Shown: positions 54,428-63,635, numbered from the stretch's first letter. The stretch: 64,000 nt of DNA from CAVZBW01 sp963778465 (GCA_963778465.1 CAVZUK010000003.1:1-64000); one strand, 5' to 3'. Notes: generated by a model from the sequence alone, not told the origin. Program-made: numbers and translations.

Positions 54428-54891
54428 CCGGCTCCTTCACCGTCTCGCCCATCGGGACCGTGCGCGGCGGGCGCGGCGATCCGGTCGACGACCACTGGGA
54501 GGGTGTGGAGGCGACGATCGAGCTCGATCCCAGCCTGCCGGCCGATTCCCTGCTGGGGCTCGACGGGTTCTCCCACCTCGACGTCGTCTACGTCTTCGAT
54601 CGGGTCGAGACGGCGTCGATCGTGACCGGGGCCCGGCATCCCCGAGGCAACACGGCGTGGCCCCGGGTGGGCATCTTCGCCCAGCGGGCCAAGGCCCGCC
54701 CGAACCGACTCGGGGTAAGCACGTGCCGGATCGTCTCCGTCGGCGACCGGTCGATCCGTGTCGCCGGCCTCGACGCGGTGGACGGCACCCCGGTGATCGA
54801 CATCAAGCCCCACATGGTCGAGATGGGCCCCCGCTCCGAGGTGAGGGAGCCGCCGTGGGCCCGGGAGCTGATGGAGCACTACTGGCGCTGA
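54424..54891 (+). CDS. trmO: tRNA (adenine-N6) methyltransferase TrmO/TsaA family
   Basis: A 155-residue UPF0066/TsaA-family protein. FTVSPIGTVRGG is the N-terminal strand, LLGLDGFSHLDVVYVFDRV the conserved G-F-S/E-H motif, HPRGNTAWPRVGIFAQRAKARPN the R-x3-R-P-N SAM-binding region, and GLDAVDGTPVIDIKPH the D-x-x-D-G-T-P-V-x-D-I-K-P motif. TrmO methylates N6-threonylcarbamoyl-adenosine at position 37 of certain tRNAs. The ATG overlaps a possible small leader frame. Confidence 0.9.
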   Translation: MTGSFTVSPIGTVRGGRGDPVDDHWEGVEATIELDPSLPADSLLGLDGFSHLDVVYVFDRVETASIVTGARHPRGNTAWPRVGIFAQRAKARPNRLGVSTCRIVSVGDRSIRVAGLDAVDGTPVIDIKPHMVEMGPRSEVREPPWARELMEHYWR

Positions 54892-54916
54892 AGCCGGCCC
54901 GCGAACCCGGGAGGCC

Positions 54917-55372
54917 TCAGGTCCGGTTCGAGTAGACGCGCTCGGGATGCACGAGCACGACGGCGCGGCGCTCCTCGGCCATGACGCGGTCGAAGGCGGC
55001 CCAGTCCTCGTGCGTGCCCCCGGCGGCGACGAAGACGGCGCGGAGCAAACCCGGCAAGCCGGGCAGGCCGGCCGCGTCGAACCCGGGAAGGTCGTCGTCG
55101 GGACCGGCGATCTCGGTCCTTCCCTCGACGGCGCCCCATTGCCACCCGGCCCGGAAGACGAGGGTGGCCCGCGGTCGCTCCCGGAGGTTGTCCAGCTTGG
55201 CCCGTCCATAGGTGGCGAAGCCGACGACGGGCTCGTGGGAGACCGGATGCTCCAGGAGGCCGGCGTTGACCACCGAGGACTGGACGCTCCCGTCCGACCG
55301 GGTCGTGCTCACCACGGCCAGGTGGTGGTCATCCGCAGCGATCCGCTGCAAGTCGCTCAACCCGAACGCCAC
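54917..55372 (-). CDS. PPOX-class F420-dependent oxidoreductase
   Basis: About 151 residues with the split-barrel flavin/F420-binding fold. HHLAVVSTTRSDGSVQSSVV, GFATYGRAKLDNLRERPRAT and FRAGWQWGAVEG are typical of the TIGR03618 (Rv1155-like) F420 group. I place the start at a GTG preceded by a -10-like TAGATT nine bases upstream, which would make a leaderless message. The frame is open further upstream into the glycosyltransferase gene without a stop, so a longer, fused protein cannot be ruled out. Confidence 0.82.
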   Translation of the reverse strand: MAFGLSDLQRIAADDHHLAVVSTTRSDGSVQSSVVNAGLLEHPVSHEPVVGFATYGRAKLDNLRERPRATLVFRAGWQWGAVEGRTEIAGPDDDLPGFDAAGLPGLPGLLRAVFVAAGGTHEDWAAFDRVMAEERRAVVLVHPERVYSNRT

Positions 55373-55383
55373 GAGAGATGAAT

Positions 55384-56948
55384 CTAATGGTGAGCTAGCT
55401 CGACACGACCCGCCTGCTCGGCTCCGGGTCCGTCGGCGGAGGTGCTGAGGCGGTGGAGGTGCTGACGGCGGTGGAGGTGCCGACGGCGGTGGAGATGAGG
55501 GTGGTGGAAGTAAAGGCGGCGGAGAGGGGTCCTCGGACCGGGTGGACGGGACGAGCGTGAGCTCCTCGGCCCGGTCCTCACGAAGGTCGTCCTCCCGCAT
55601 GCCCACCGAGGGGGCCGGTTGCTCGGGCGTGGTCGGCGGCCTTGCGCCGAGCACGGCGAGGACCAGGGCCAGCAGCACGCCGAGCCGCAGCTGGGCCAGG
55701 CCCTCGATCGTGTGCCTCGTCACCTCCTGGCCGTCGCTGTGCCACGCGATCAGCATGACGGGGATCCCGAGGACGGCAAGCAGGATCGTGGCGCGCAGCC
55801 TCGGGTCCCCCCACATCCGGCGCAGGCTCGCCGCGACGATGACGGCAACGGACAGGACGAGCAGCCAGGGCCACGCCGGCCACATGACGGGCTCCAGTCC
55901 GGAGCGGACGGGATCGGTGCCGGCGTAGAAGTAGAGGTCGCCGCCCGCGAAGTTGTACGCGCGCGGGGGCGACGAGCGGCTCGGACACCGCGTACCAGGG
56001 GTGCGTCACGACCCAGAGCCCGTAGGTGGTCGCTGCGTCGGTGTCGACCCAGCGTTCGAGGGGGGCGAATTGCTTCGACGTGAGGTCGGGCGCCACCACG
56101 GGTGCGCCCGTCGTGGGGTGGCGTTCCTCAAGGCGCGCCAGCTCGTCGACCAGCTCGGACTGGGGCATCCCGTGGTCGGCGAACCAGGCGACGCGGGCGG
56201 GGTAGGGGAAGACCCGCACGTAGAGCACGTCGTCGACGTTCTGTTCGGTCCGGCCGGACACGCTCACGCTGATGGCGCAGAAGGCGACGACCAGGACCAG
56301 GCCCACCGCACCGAGAGCCGCCAGCCTCCGGTCGTGGCGACCCCGGACCAGCAGGTACAGGGCGACGAGGGCGAGCAGCAGCGCCACGGCGATGCCGCTG
56401 TCTCGAGCCATACCGGCCCAGAGCGCGACCGCCACCAGGGCGACCACCCGGCGCCGCGTGGGACGCTCCGCCAGACGGATGGCCACGGCGAAGAGCAGGG
56501 CGACGGCGCTGAGCGACAGGGTCTCGGACAGGACGGACGAGTTCCACAAGGTGACGGGGAGCGTGCTGGCGAACGCCAACACGGCGAAGCAGGCGACGGC
56601 CCTGCGGAGCCCGTGGGGCACGGCACGCCCGACCGTCAGGACGAGGAAGCCCCAGGAGAGCGCGGCGATCACCGTCTGGGCGACGACGAAGGTGGTCGGG
56701 GACCCGGTCACCTTCCACAGGAACGGGACGAGCGGGGGCCGCTGGCCGAACCAGAAACCCGCGCTCCACACGGGGAGCGAGCCGACCTGCTCGTAGCTCT
56801 TCGAGTCCTCCCAGAGCATCGGCGCCGTCGCCGTGGCCTTCCAGATCAGGAATCCGCTCAGGGCCAGCCAACCCGCGAGGACGGCCCACGCGTCCCAGCG
56901 GCGCCAGTCCTCCCGTCTCCACGGAGCAGTCAGGTGCAGCGGGCGCAC
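55384..56948 (-). pseudogene. GT39-like membrane glycosyltransferase, frameshifted
   Basis: About 520 residues in two frames. The first, from 56948, has about eight membrane helices and an early loop MLWEDSKSYEQVGSLPVWS that resembles the Asp-containing loop of ArnT/PMT enzymes. Near 55965, in a C5 run, the frame shifts: APARVQLRG should continue as AYNFAGGDLYFYAGTDP and then WPWLLVLSVAVIVAASLRR and three more helices. Removing one C restores it. The 3' end is Pro-rich and repetitive, and the true stop is unclear (TAG at 55384 in a third frame, or read-through into the PPOX frame). Confidence 0.75.
55440..55500. repeat. 18-bp imperfect tandem repeats encoding a Pro-rich tail
   Basis: Three imperfect copies of an 18-bp unit with core GCGGTGGAGGTGC, separated by TGACG or CGACG. 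On the reverse strand they encode PSAPPPPSAPPPP-type sequence at the end of the membrane glycosyltransferase. Such repeats slip easily and may explain the ambiguous end of that gene. Confidence 0.7.
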
Positions 56949-57060
56949 GGTCCCATTATTTGCCAGCGCACGCCCTGGTGTTTCCGCGCCGAAGCTCGCG
57001 CCCGAGCCATCCGCCGAAGTCCCGCGCCCGCCCTGGGTGGCTTGGGTACGCTGCGCAACC

Positions 57061-57828
57061 GTGACGGGCTTCGACCACGTGGCCGACGAGTACGACCGGA
57101 TCGGCTCCGACTACCAGGAATCGAAGATGCTGCCGTTCCGGCTCTACCTCGAGGAGCACTCCACGTTCGGCCTCCTCCCCGAGCTCTCGGGACGATCGGT
57201 CGTGGACCTGGCGTGCGGGGAGGGGATCTACTCCCGCAAGCTCGTGCGGCGCGGGGCCGCCCGGGTGGTCGGCGTCGACATCTCGCCCGAGATGATCGCC
57301 CTGGCCAGGCGGGAGGAGGAGACCACCGGTCTCGGCGTGGAGTACGTGCTCTCCGACGTCGCCACCGTCGAGCTCGACGAGCGGTTCGACGTGGCCCTGT
57401 GCTGCTTCCTCTTCAACTACGCGCGCTCGCGGTCCGAGCTGCGGGAGCTGGTCCGGAGCGTGGCCGGTCTCGTCAAGCCCGGCGGCCTGATCGTCGGCTG
57501 CAACGACTACCCGGACAACCCGCCCTCCCACTACGGCCGCTACCGCCCCTACGGTTTCGTCAAGATCGGCGGGGAGGACCCGGAGGAGGGCGACACGATC
57601 ACCTATCGCTTCTTCAACCCCGACGGCACGGCGTTCGACCTCGACAACTACTACCTGCCGACGGGGGCCTACCGGAGCGAGTTCGCCGCGGCCGGATTCG
57701 CCTTCGAGTGGGTGCTGCCAGAGGTCGCTCCCGAAGGGCTGGCGAAGTACGAGCCCGGATTCTGGGACGACTACGTGGCGTCCCCGCCCATCGTCAGCTT
57801 CGTGGCGAAGGCCGGGCCCACCGGCTGA
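57061..57828 (+). CDS. class I SAM-dependent methyltransferase
   Basis: A 255-residue methyltransferase. Motif I is VVDLACGEGIYSRKLVRRG near residue 42, then VVGVDISPEMIALARREEE and YVLSDVATVELDERFDVALC (motif II/III), and VAGLVKPGGLIVGCN (post-motif). The C-terminal half has GDTITYRFFNPDGTAFDLDN, as in small-molecule methyltransferases of the toxoflavin/SmtA-like group. The substrate is unknown. It starts at GTG and is divergent from the glycosyltransferase gene. Confidence 0.88.
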   Translation: MTGFDHVADEYDRIGSDYQESKMLPFRLYLEEHSTFGLLPELSGRSVVDLACGEGIYSRKLVRRGAARVVGVDISPEMIALARREEETTGLGVEYVLSDVATVELDERFDVALCCFLFNYARSRSELRELVRSVAGLVKPGGLIVGCNDYPDNPPSHYGRYRPYGFVKIGGEDPEEGDTITYRFFNPDGTAFDLDNYYLPTGAYRSEFAAAGFAFEWVLPEVAPEGLAKYEPGFWDDYVASPPIVSFVAKAGPTG

Positions 57829-57837
57829 GGCCGGGCC

Positions 57838-58674
57838 CTAGCGCGGCAGCGCTCCCCACATGAGGATGCGCTTGAACGTGTAGAAGTAGGGCCGGTGGTC
57901 GCCCAGCTCGGCCACGAGGCGGCGCCGGTACTCGTCGACGAATTGCTCGTAGCGGTCCGCGGCGAGGAGCGGCTTGAACCGGGTGAGCGACGTGCCCTTG
58001 GTCCACTCCACCACGTCGGCGGTGGCGTCGAGCAGGTGACCGTAGACCTGCATGCGCACGTGCTGACGCTCCAGCCCGAGGTCGTAGAGCGTCTGGGAGT
58101 ACCACTCCGGCGCCTCGACGTGCTCGACGACGGGGTCCGGCGGGGCGTCCGCGCCGAGCCACTCCGCCGCCAGGGCTCCGATGACCCGGTGCGAGGGATG
58201 ATCGGCGTTGGTGGGCATCTGGACCGCCAGCTGGCCACCGGACGCCAGGCTCTCCCGCCACCGGCCGAGCACGGCGGCGTGGTCGGGCACCCAGTGCAGG
58301 GCCGCGTTGCTGACGACGATGTCGACGTTCTCCCCCCTCCAGGTCGAGAGGTCGCCGGCGACGAACCGAAGACCCTCGCCGTCCCGGCTTCGCGCCGACT
58401 CGAGCATCGTCGGAGAGGAGTCGATCCCGGTCGTGCTCGCGGCGCCGAGGCGAAGGTGCAGCTCGGAGGTCAGCCGCCCGTCGCCGCAGCCGAGATCCAC
58501 GACCTCGGGCGAGTCGGTCGGCTCCAGCAGGGCGCACAGATCCCAGAAGGGCTGCTCGCGTTGCCGGGCGAACCGGCCGTACTGGTCGGGATCCCAGGAG
58601 GACTCCTGGCTCGACGCCGCGGGGCCGGGTCGTCCGGGGCCGGGTCGTCCGGGGCCGGGTTGTCCGGGGGTCAC
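57838..58674 (-). CDS. trans-aconitate 2-methyltransferase-like protein
   Basis: A 278-residue SAM methyltransferase resembling Tam. WDPDQYGRFARQREQPFWDL precedes motif I VVDLGCGDGRLTSELHLRLG; then TGIDSSPTMLESAR and VDIVVSNAALHWVPDH, the A-x-L-H-W-V motif shared by Tam proteins, and GGQLAVQMPTNADHPSHRVI. The N-terminal 20 residues are Pro-Gly repeats from a DNA repeat and are probably disordered. The GTG start overlaps the decarboxylase stop by 4 bp. Tam methylates trans-aconitate; a related acid is possible. Confidence 0.83.
   Translation of the reverse strand: MTPGQPGPGRPGPGRPGPAASSQESSWDPDQYGRFARQREQPFWDLCALLEPTDSPEVVDLGCGDGRLTSELHLRLGAASTTGIDSSPTMLESARSRDGEGLRFVAGDLSTWRGENVDIVVSNAALHWVPDHAAVLGRWRESLASGGQLAVQMPTNADHPSHRVIGALAAEWLGADAPPDPVVEHVEAPEWYSQTLYDLGLERQHVRMQVYGHLLDATADVVEWTKGTSLTRFKPLLAADRYEQFVDEYRRRLVAELGDHRPYFYTFKRILMWGALPR
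58621..58665. repeat. three 15-bp tandem repeats in the Tam-like gene
   Basis: GGGGCCGGGTCGTCC three times in a row, the last copy with TTGTCC. On the coding strand they give GPGR/PGP repeats at residues 4-18 of the methyltransferase. Length is a multiple of three, so copy changes keep the frame. Confidence 0.85.
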
Positions 58675-60071
58675 CTGGGGGCCTCCTGGCCGACCGGGGC
58701 GCCGCGCATCGAGTCGAGGATCTCGTCGACGATCTCCATCGTGGTGTTGGGGTGCAAGAAGACGAGTCGGGCCACCGGCTCTCCCTCCCATGTCGTGGGC
58801 GTGACGAGCGCCACCTGGTCCTGGAGCAGCCGCCGGGACCACGAGTCGTAGTCGCCGCGCGACCAGCCGGGGCGGCGAAAGAGCACGACCGACAGCCCCG
58901 GCTCGCGCACCAGCTCGAGGTGGTCGGCCTCGCGGACCCGCTCGGCGCACCGCATTGCGATGTCGAGCGCCGCCTCGACCGAGCGCCGGTAGGCGTCGGT
59001 CCCGTGGACGGCGAGCGAGAACCAGATGGGCAACCCCCGGGCGCGCCGGGTGAGGTGGATCGCGTAGTCGCTCGGGTTCCACGGGGCGCGAGCGGACGCG
59101 CCCTCGGGATGGATCACGTCGAGGTAGGAGGCGTCCTGGGTGTGCACGGCCTTGGCCAGGCGCGGGTCGCGGTAGACGAGGCCGGCGCAGTCGAAGGGGG
59201 CGAAGAGCCACTTGTGGGGGTCCACGACCACCGAGTCGGCGCGCTCGATGCCACGGAACAGCGGCTGCGCCTCGGGGGCGAGCAGGGCCGCGCCCCCGTA
59301 CGCGGCGTCGACGTGCAGCCACAGTCCCTGGTCCGCGGCCACCTCGGAGATCCCCTCGAGATCGTCGATCAGCCCCGCGTTGGTGGTCCCCGCGGTGGCG
59401 ACGACGGCGACCGCGTCCGGGCCCCGGCCGGAGCCCTCGAGGGCGGACCGCAGGGCCACCCCGGTGAGCCGGTGGTCGTCGGTGGGGACCCATAGGGGCT
59501 CCACGCCGAGTACGTGGAGCGCGCGCACGACCGAGGAGTGCGCCTCCTCGCTCACCGCGACCATCGGTCGCGCCGCGAGTCCCTGGCCGCGGCGGGCCTG
59601 GCCCACGTCGCGCGCCACGAGGAGCGCGGAGAGGTTCCCCTGGGTCCCGCCGGAGACGAAGCAGCCGCCGGCGGCGGCGGGAAATCCCGCGAGGTCGGCG
59701 ATGAAGCGCAGGGCCTGGTTCTCGGCGGCGACCGCACCGGCGGCCTCGAGCCAGGACGTCGCCTGTAGGGACGAGCAGGAGACGACCATGTCGAACAGCA
59801 ACGACGCCTTGGTCGGCGCGGCGGGTATGAAGGAGAGGAATCTCGGGCTGTCGCACGAGATGACCGCATCGGCCAGGTGATCGGAGAAGATCTCGAGGAC
59901 CCGCCCGGGGTCGTTGCCGTCCGGCCGGATCAGTCCTCGCAGCACCTCGTCGAACGACTCGCGGATGCCGCCGAAATCGAGCGGCACGGGGTCGAGCGCC
60001 AGACGCTGCCGGCAGTAGTCGAAGATGAGGTCGGTCATGGCCTGATCGAAGGTGAACATCGGGTCGGCCAT
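58671..60071 (-). CDS. PLP-dependent group II amino acid decarboxylase
   Basis: A 466-residue PLP enzyme like aromatic-L-amino-acid or glutamate decarboxylases. CFVSGGTQGNLSALLVAR binds the cofactor phosphate, EEAHSSVVRAL holds the ring-stacking His, VHVDAAYGG-like LHVDAAYGGAALL gives the pyridine-N Asp, and VVDPHKWLFAPFDC has the Schiff-base Lys. ARGLPIWFSLAVHGTDAYR is also typical. Its substrate is probably an aromatic amino acid, but this is not certain. It is followed by the Tam-like gene with a 4-bp overlap. Confidence 0.92.
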   Translation of the reverse strand: MADPMFTFDQAMTDLIFDYCRQRLALDPVPLDFGGIRESFDEVLRGLIRPDGNDPGRVLEIFSDHLADAVISCDSPRFLSFIPAAPTKASLLFDMVVSCSSLQATSWLEAAGAVAAENQALRFIADLAGFPAAAGGCFVSGGTQGNLSALLVARDVGQARRGQGLAARPMVAVSEEAHSSVVRALHVLGVEPLWVPTDDHRLTGVALRSALEGSGRGPDAVAVVATAGTTNAGLIDDLEGISEVAADQGLWLHVDAAYGGAALLAPEAQPLFRGIERADSVVVDPHKWLFAPFDCAGLVYRDPRLAKAVHTQDASYLDVIHPEGASARAPWNPSDYAIHLTRRARGLPIWFSLAVHGTDAYRRSVEAALDIAMRCAERVREADHLELVREPGLSVVLFRRPGWSRGDYDSWSRRLLQDQVALVTPTTWEGEPVARLVFLHPNTTMEIVDEILDSMRGAPVGQEAPR

Positions 60072-60082
60072 GGGCCGCGGCC

Positions 60083-61441
60083 TCAGCGGAGCTGGTCGAT
60101 CGGGGTCAAGACGGCGTCCTCACCCGCCCCGAGCGCTCCCCGCAGCAGCTCCTCCTCCCGGATGGTCCGGCGCCACAGGTAGGCGACCAGCTCGGCCTCG
60201 CGTCCCAGGTCCTCCTCGGCCACGAGGGCGTTGAGCTCCCGGTCCCCCTCCCGGAGGTCCGCGGGACGGTGGTCCAGGACGGTCGCCAGGTCGTCGAGCT
60301 CCAGCGCCACCAGCTGACGATCGAGCCCGTCCGCGTTGCGCATCATCTGTACGAGGCGGAGCGCCAGGCCCATCCGGTAGCGGCCGAACTCGTCGGCGGG
60401 CATGAACTCGGCGCCCAGGTTCTCCTCCAGCACGTCGAACATTCCGGCCACGCGACCAGGAGTCCGCTCGGGCAGCTCCACCTCGCCCGGGGTGACACCG
60501 ACCGCTTCGGCCAAGGCCTGGGCCGTCCCCCGACCGTAGGTGGCGGTCTCGGCGTACCACTCCGCGTGATCCGTCCCGGGGAACATGTCCTGGCACAGGC
60601 CGCCGAGTGAGAGCGGGGTGATGGCCATCGCCTTGACCGTGTAGTAGGCGAGCTTGGCCCAGTCGATCTTGGCCCCGCCGAGCTCCTCGTAGGTCGAGAA
60701 CCAGTCCCGCAGGTCGGCCCCGGGGTTGTAGAAGTCCCGGCCCCGGATGAGGGCCAGGTCGAGCATCGGGTCGCCGATGTGGGCGAACTCCCAGTCGATG
60801 ATGCCGACCATCTCGTCGCCGTGGAACATGTACTGCCCGGGACCGGTGTCGCCCTGCACGAGGACGGGGCGTTCGGGGGGTGGGGGGACGTGACGCCGCA
60901 GCCAGCGGCAGGTGAACTCGAGGAGCGGGATCGGCTCGCGGATGGTGGCGCGGTACATGCCTTCCCAGACGTCGAGGTCCTGTGTGACGTACTCGGCGGG
61001 CGTGGAGGGCACCGCCATGCCGAGGTCGACGAAGGGTTGGATGTCGGCCTGGTGGAGCCGCACCAGCTCGGCGAGGAACTGACGGTCGAGCAGGCGCCGA
61101 TGCTCGGGCTCGGCGATGAGGAGGTAGTCGCCCTCGCCGGGGAGACACTCCATCAGGATCCCCAGCGGCTCGGTGCTGAACCCGTAGACCCCGGGAACCT
61201 TCACGCCGGCCGCGGCGAGCGCGCGGAGCAGCTCGAACTCGCGGAGCAAGGCGGCCCCCGCGTCGTTGTTCTGGGGGCGCTGCATGCGCGCGTAGCACCC
61301 GATGCGCTGACCGTCTCGCTCGACGTCCACGTACCACGCCGGTCGACCGCCGTGCCGGCGAGCGCCCTGACGCTCCGCACGCACCACGCTCCCGCCGACG
61401 AGCCGTCCCGCCCAGGTGAAGTCGTCACTGACGCCCGTCAT
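60083..61441 (-). CDS. APH-family phosphotransferase-like protein
   Basis: A 452-residue protein of the aminoglycoside phosphotransferase/ACAD10-like kinase group. An N-lobe with VPGVYGFSTEPLGILMECLPGEGD (hinge) leads to the catalytic loop PVLVQGDTGPGQYMFHGDE and the metal-binding GIIDWEFAHIGDPMLDLAL. In active kinases the loop is H-G-D-x4-N; here His is Gln and Asn is Gln, so the chemistry may differ. The extra C-terminal 130 residues are helical. AAGGGGG lies six bases before the ATG. The stop is 11 bp before the decarboxylase gene. Confidence 0.83.
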   Translation of the reverse strand: MTGVSDDFTWAGRLVGGSVVRAERQGARRHGGRPAWYVDVERDGQRIGCYARMQRPQNNDAGAALLREFELLRALAAAGVKVPGVYGFSTEPLGILMECLPGEGDYLLIAEPEHRRLLDRQFLAELVRLHQADIQPFVDLGMAVPSTPAEYVTQDLDVWEGMYRATIREPIPLLEFTCRWLRRHVPPPPERPVLVQGDTGPGQYMFHGDEMVGIIDWEFAHIGDPMLDLALIRGRDFYNPGADLRDWFSTYEELGGAKIDWAKLAYYTVKAMAITPLSLGGLCQDMFPGTDHAEWYAETATYGRGTAQALAEAVGVTPGEVELPERTPGRVAGMFDVLEENLGAEFMPADEFGRYRMGLALRLVQMMRNADGLDRQLVALELDDLATVLDHRPADLREGDRELNALVAEEDLGREAELVAYLWRRTIREEELLRGALGAGEDAVLTPIDQLR

Positions 61442-61551
61442 GATGGCCCCCTTCGCCTCACGTCTCGCCCGCTGGGCGCGCCAGGCTTGATACCACCGAC
61501 CTGGGACGGTGTCTATTCGTCCGGAAGCCGTCTGGAGGCTCGTGCCGGGGC

Positions 61552-61587
61552 TCGGACAGAGGCTCCGACAGAGGCTCCGACAGAACC
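61552..61587. repeat. three 12-bp tandem repeats upstream of the phosphotransferase gene
   Basis: GCTCCGACAGAG in three adjacent copies (the first with GCTCGG, the last ending in A). They lie about 110 bp upstream of the phosphotransferase ATG, in the 220-bp gap after the secreted phosphoesterase gene. Nearby sequence is GC-rich with no gene. Confidence 0.7.
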
Positions 61588-61620
61588 TCCTATCCGGGCC
61601 CCGCCCCGGCGGGAGGCCGG

Positions 61621-61652
61621 CAGGGGGCTGGCCGGGAAGGACCAGCCCCCTG
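61621..61652 (-). terminator. hairpin terminator after the secreted phosphoesterase gene
   Basis: CAGGGGGCTGG and its exact complement CCAGCCCCCTG form an 11-bp perfect stem with a 10-base loop, 12 bp downstream of the phosphoesterase stop on the reverse strand. No T-run follows. The stem strength and position support termination. Confidence 0.7.
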
Positions 61653-61664
61653 GCTACCTGTCGG

Positions 61665-63479
61665 CTATTGCCCGTTCCCTCCGACCGGCTCACCCGACGC
61701 GGCGTCGAGGTACAGGGGCGGGTCGGTGGGACCACTCCAATCGAAGAACGACGAGAGCGACCCGGCGTTGCCGTCCGCCGCTCCGTTGCCCATGGCGGCC
61801 AAACCCCAGTTGTGCTCGATGAACCGCACGACCGAGCCCTGGTCGATCAGCGTGTTGCTGACCGAGTTGGGACGGGCGTACGGGGAGATCACGAGGAAGG
61901 GCAGGCGGGGCCCCAGGCCACACTTGCCCTGCTCCGGGGCGGACGCGGAATTGGTCGGCACGAGCTTCGAGCTCCCGCACGAGTTGGCCGCGGTCAGGTT
62001 GTCGAGGCTGGTCTGCGAGCCGGTCACGATCGGGGCCAGCTGGTGGTCGTACCAACCGTCGGAGTCGTCATCGGTGACCACCACCGCGGTCGAGGACCAG
62101 CTCGGCAGGCGCTCCAGCTGGTTGATCGTGCCGACCAGCCAGTTCTGCTCGTCGAGGGGGTCCGAGTAGCCGGCGTGCCCGTCCTGGTAGGCGGGCGCCT
62201 TCAGGTAGGAGACAGACGGCAGGTTGCCGTTGCTGGCCGCCGCCCAGAAGTCGGCCAGGTCGTACTGGTGGTTGGCCTGGTCGGTGCGACCGATCGCGGC
62301 CACCGAGGTCGGCGGCTTGTGCATCGGGTTGGCCGTGGAGGCGTAGTACTCGAACGGCTCGTGGTGAGGGATGTAGTCGACCACGCTCGAGCCACCGACG
62401 TTCTTGTGCTCCTCCGAGCAGATCTGGGCCGTGGTCGGCGCCGTCCCGTGACCGGGCACGTAGCCGTCGTCGAACCCGCCCTCGAACCAGCCCCACGTGA
62501 CGCCGGACTTGGTGAGCTGCTCGCCGATGTTGTTGCCGCCCATGGCGATCGTCGACGCCGGCGTGTTCCCGTCGCCGCCGTCGGCCTTGGGCAGGTACGA
62601 GCAGACGTCGTAGGTGGGATCGGCGTCGCTGTACGTCGTGCCGGGACCGGCCGGGGGCTGCTGGTCCACTCCCGTGATGCCCGTCGTGAGGTTCGACGAC
62701 GCGACGCTGGAGGAGTTGTACCCCGTCGGGGCGGCGCATGCGGGCGCGTTGATGGTCGCCGACGTCGGCCCGCAGATCGCACCGTAGGTCTGGGCCGCCG
62801 ACACGTTGAGCGCGCCGGGCGTGGAGGGCCCGTAGGTCGTGCCGTACATGTTGTCGCTCATGGAGAAGTGCTGGGCGTAGTTCCACAGGGCGGTCACCGT
62901 GTTGCCGTCGAAGTAGTCCATGACGGCGTAGTTCGAGTCGGCACCCGGTGGAATGGGCGACTTGTTGGTGAGCCCGGCGTTCTCGTCGGTCAGGCACTGG
63001 GAGAGGGTGAGCCCGTTGCCCGTCTCCTGGGCGTAGAGGTCCTCCGCGCCGTGGTCGGCCGCCGCCTGCTCTGCGGAGTAGCCGTGGTCCTGGTCGCACG
63101 TCATGGCGTCGCTACGGTCGAGCCGCAGCGGGTTGGACAGGTTGCCGTTCTGCGTGAGCAGCGGGCCGGTCGCCTTCGTCTTCGTGATCGAGTTGGCCAG
63201 GCCGCTGACCGAGGGGGTGCCCGGCTTCGCGTGGAACGCCGGCTCGCCCGAGGGGTTCGGCGCGAAGGGATAGGTGCCGAAGTAATGATCGAACGACACG
63301 TTCTCGTCGAAGATCACCACCAGGTGCTTGATCGGCGTCTTGGTCGCCCCCGGTGTCGCCGGGGGCGGGCTCCCGAGGGCGCCCGCTGGCGACCCGGAGA
63401 CGCCCCCGAGCGTTAGTCCGCCCCCCACCAGGCCGATCGTCGCCAGCGCGGCAGCCGCGCCTCGTCGGATGTGTCTCAC
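61665..63479 (-). CDS. secreted phosphoesterase (phospholipase C/acid phosphatase family)
   Basis: A 604-residue exported enzyme. Signal peptide: RHIRRGAAAALATIGLVGGG with cleavage near SPAGALG. The mature N-terminus has HLVVIFDENVSFDHYFGTYP, the E-N-x-S-F-D-x-Y-F-G metal-site motif of the phosphoesterase (phospholipase C/AcpA) family, and later VVVTDDDSDGWYDHQLAP and PFLVISPYARPNSV. It would hydrolyse phosphate esters outside the cell. Many cysteines suggest disulfides. GGGAGG lies before the GTG start. The senX3-regX3 pair elsewhere in the window is a plausible but unproven regulator. Confidence 0.88.
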   Translation of the reverse strand: MRHIRRGAAAALATIGLVGGGLTLGGVSGSPAGALGSPPPATPGATKTPIKHLVVIFDENVSFDHYFGTYPFAPNPSGEPAFHAKPGTPSVSGLANSITKTKATGPLLTQNGNLSNPLRLDRSDAMTCDQDHGYSAEQAAADHGAEDLYAQETGNGLTLSQCLTDENAGLTNKSPIPPGADSNYAVMDYFDGNTVTALWNYAQHFSMSDNMYGTTYGPSTPGALNVSAAQTYGAICGPTSATINAPACAAPTGYNSSSVASSNLTTGITGVDQQPPAGPGTTYSDADPTYDVCSYLPKADGGDGNTPASTIAMGGNNIGEQLTKSGVTWGWFEGGFDDGYVPGHGTAPTTAQICSEEHKNVGGSSVVDYIPHHEPFEYYASTANPMHKPPTSVAAIGRTDQANHQYDLADFWAAASNGNLPSVSYLKAPAYQDGHAGYSDPLDEQNWLVGTINQLERLPSWSSTAVVVTDDDSDGWYDHQLAPIVTGSQTSLDNLTAANSCGSSKLVPTNSASAPEQGKCGLGPRLPFLVISPYARPNSVSNTLIDQGSVVRFIEHNWGLAAMGNGAADGNAGSLSSFFDWSGPTDPPLYLDAASGEPVGGNGQ

Positions 63480-63635
63480 CCAAGCCTCCCTCTGTCGTTC
63501 GATACCGCCGACTGCTGGTATAGGTGAGTTCGTAACCCATCTGGTAACCGTCCGAAGAACACGCGGTGACGCAGAGACAAAATGTCGGTGACGCGAGCCG
63601 CGGGCCCTGCCTCCCGGACGCGGCAGGATGGCGTC

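Noticed and set aside
55384..55581. Separate 65-codon gene with His/Arg/Leu repeats
   Set aside because: It is a shifted frame of the Pro-rich repeat tail and shows no independent coding signal.
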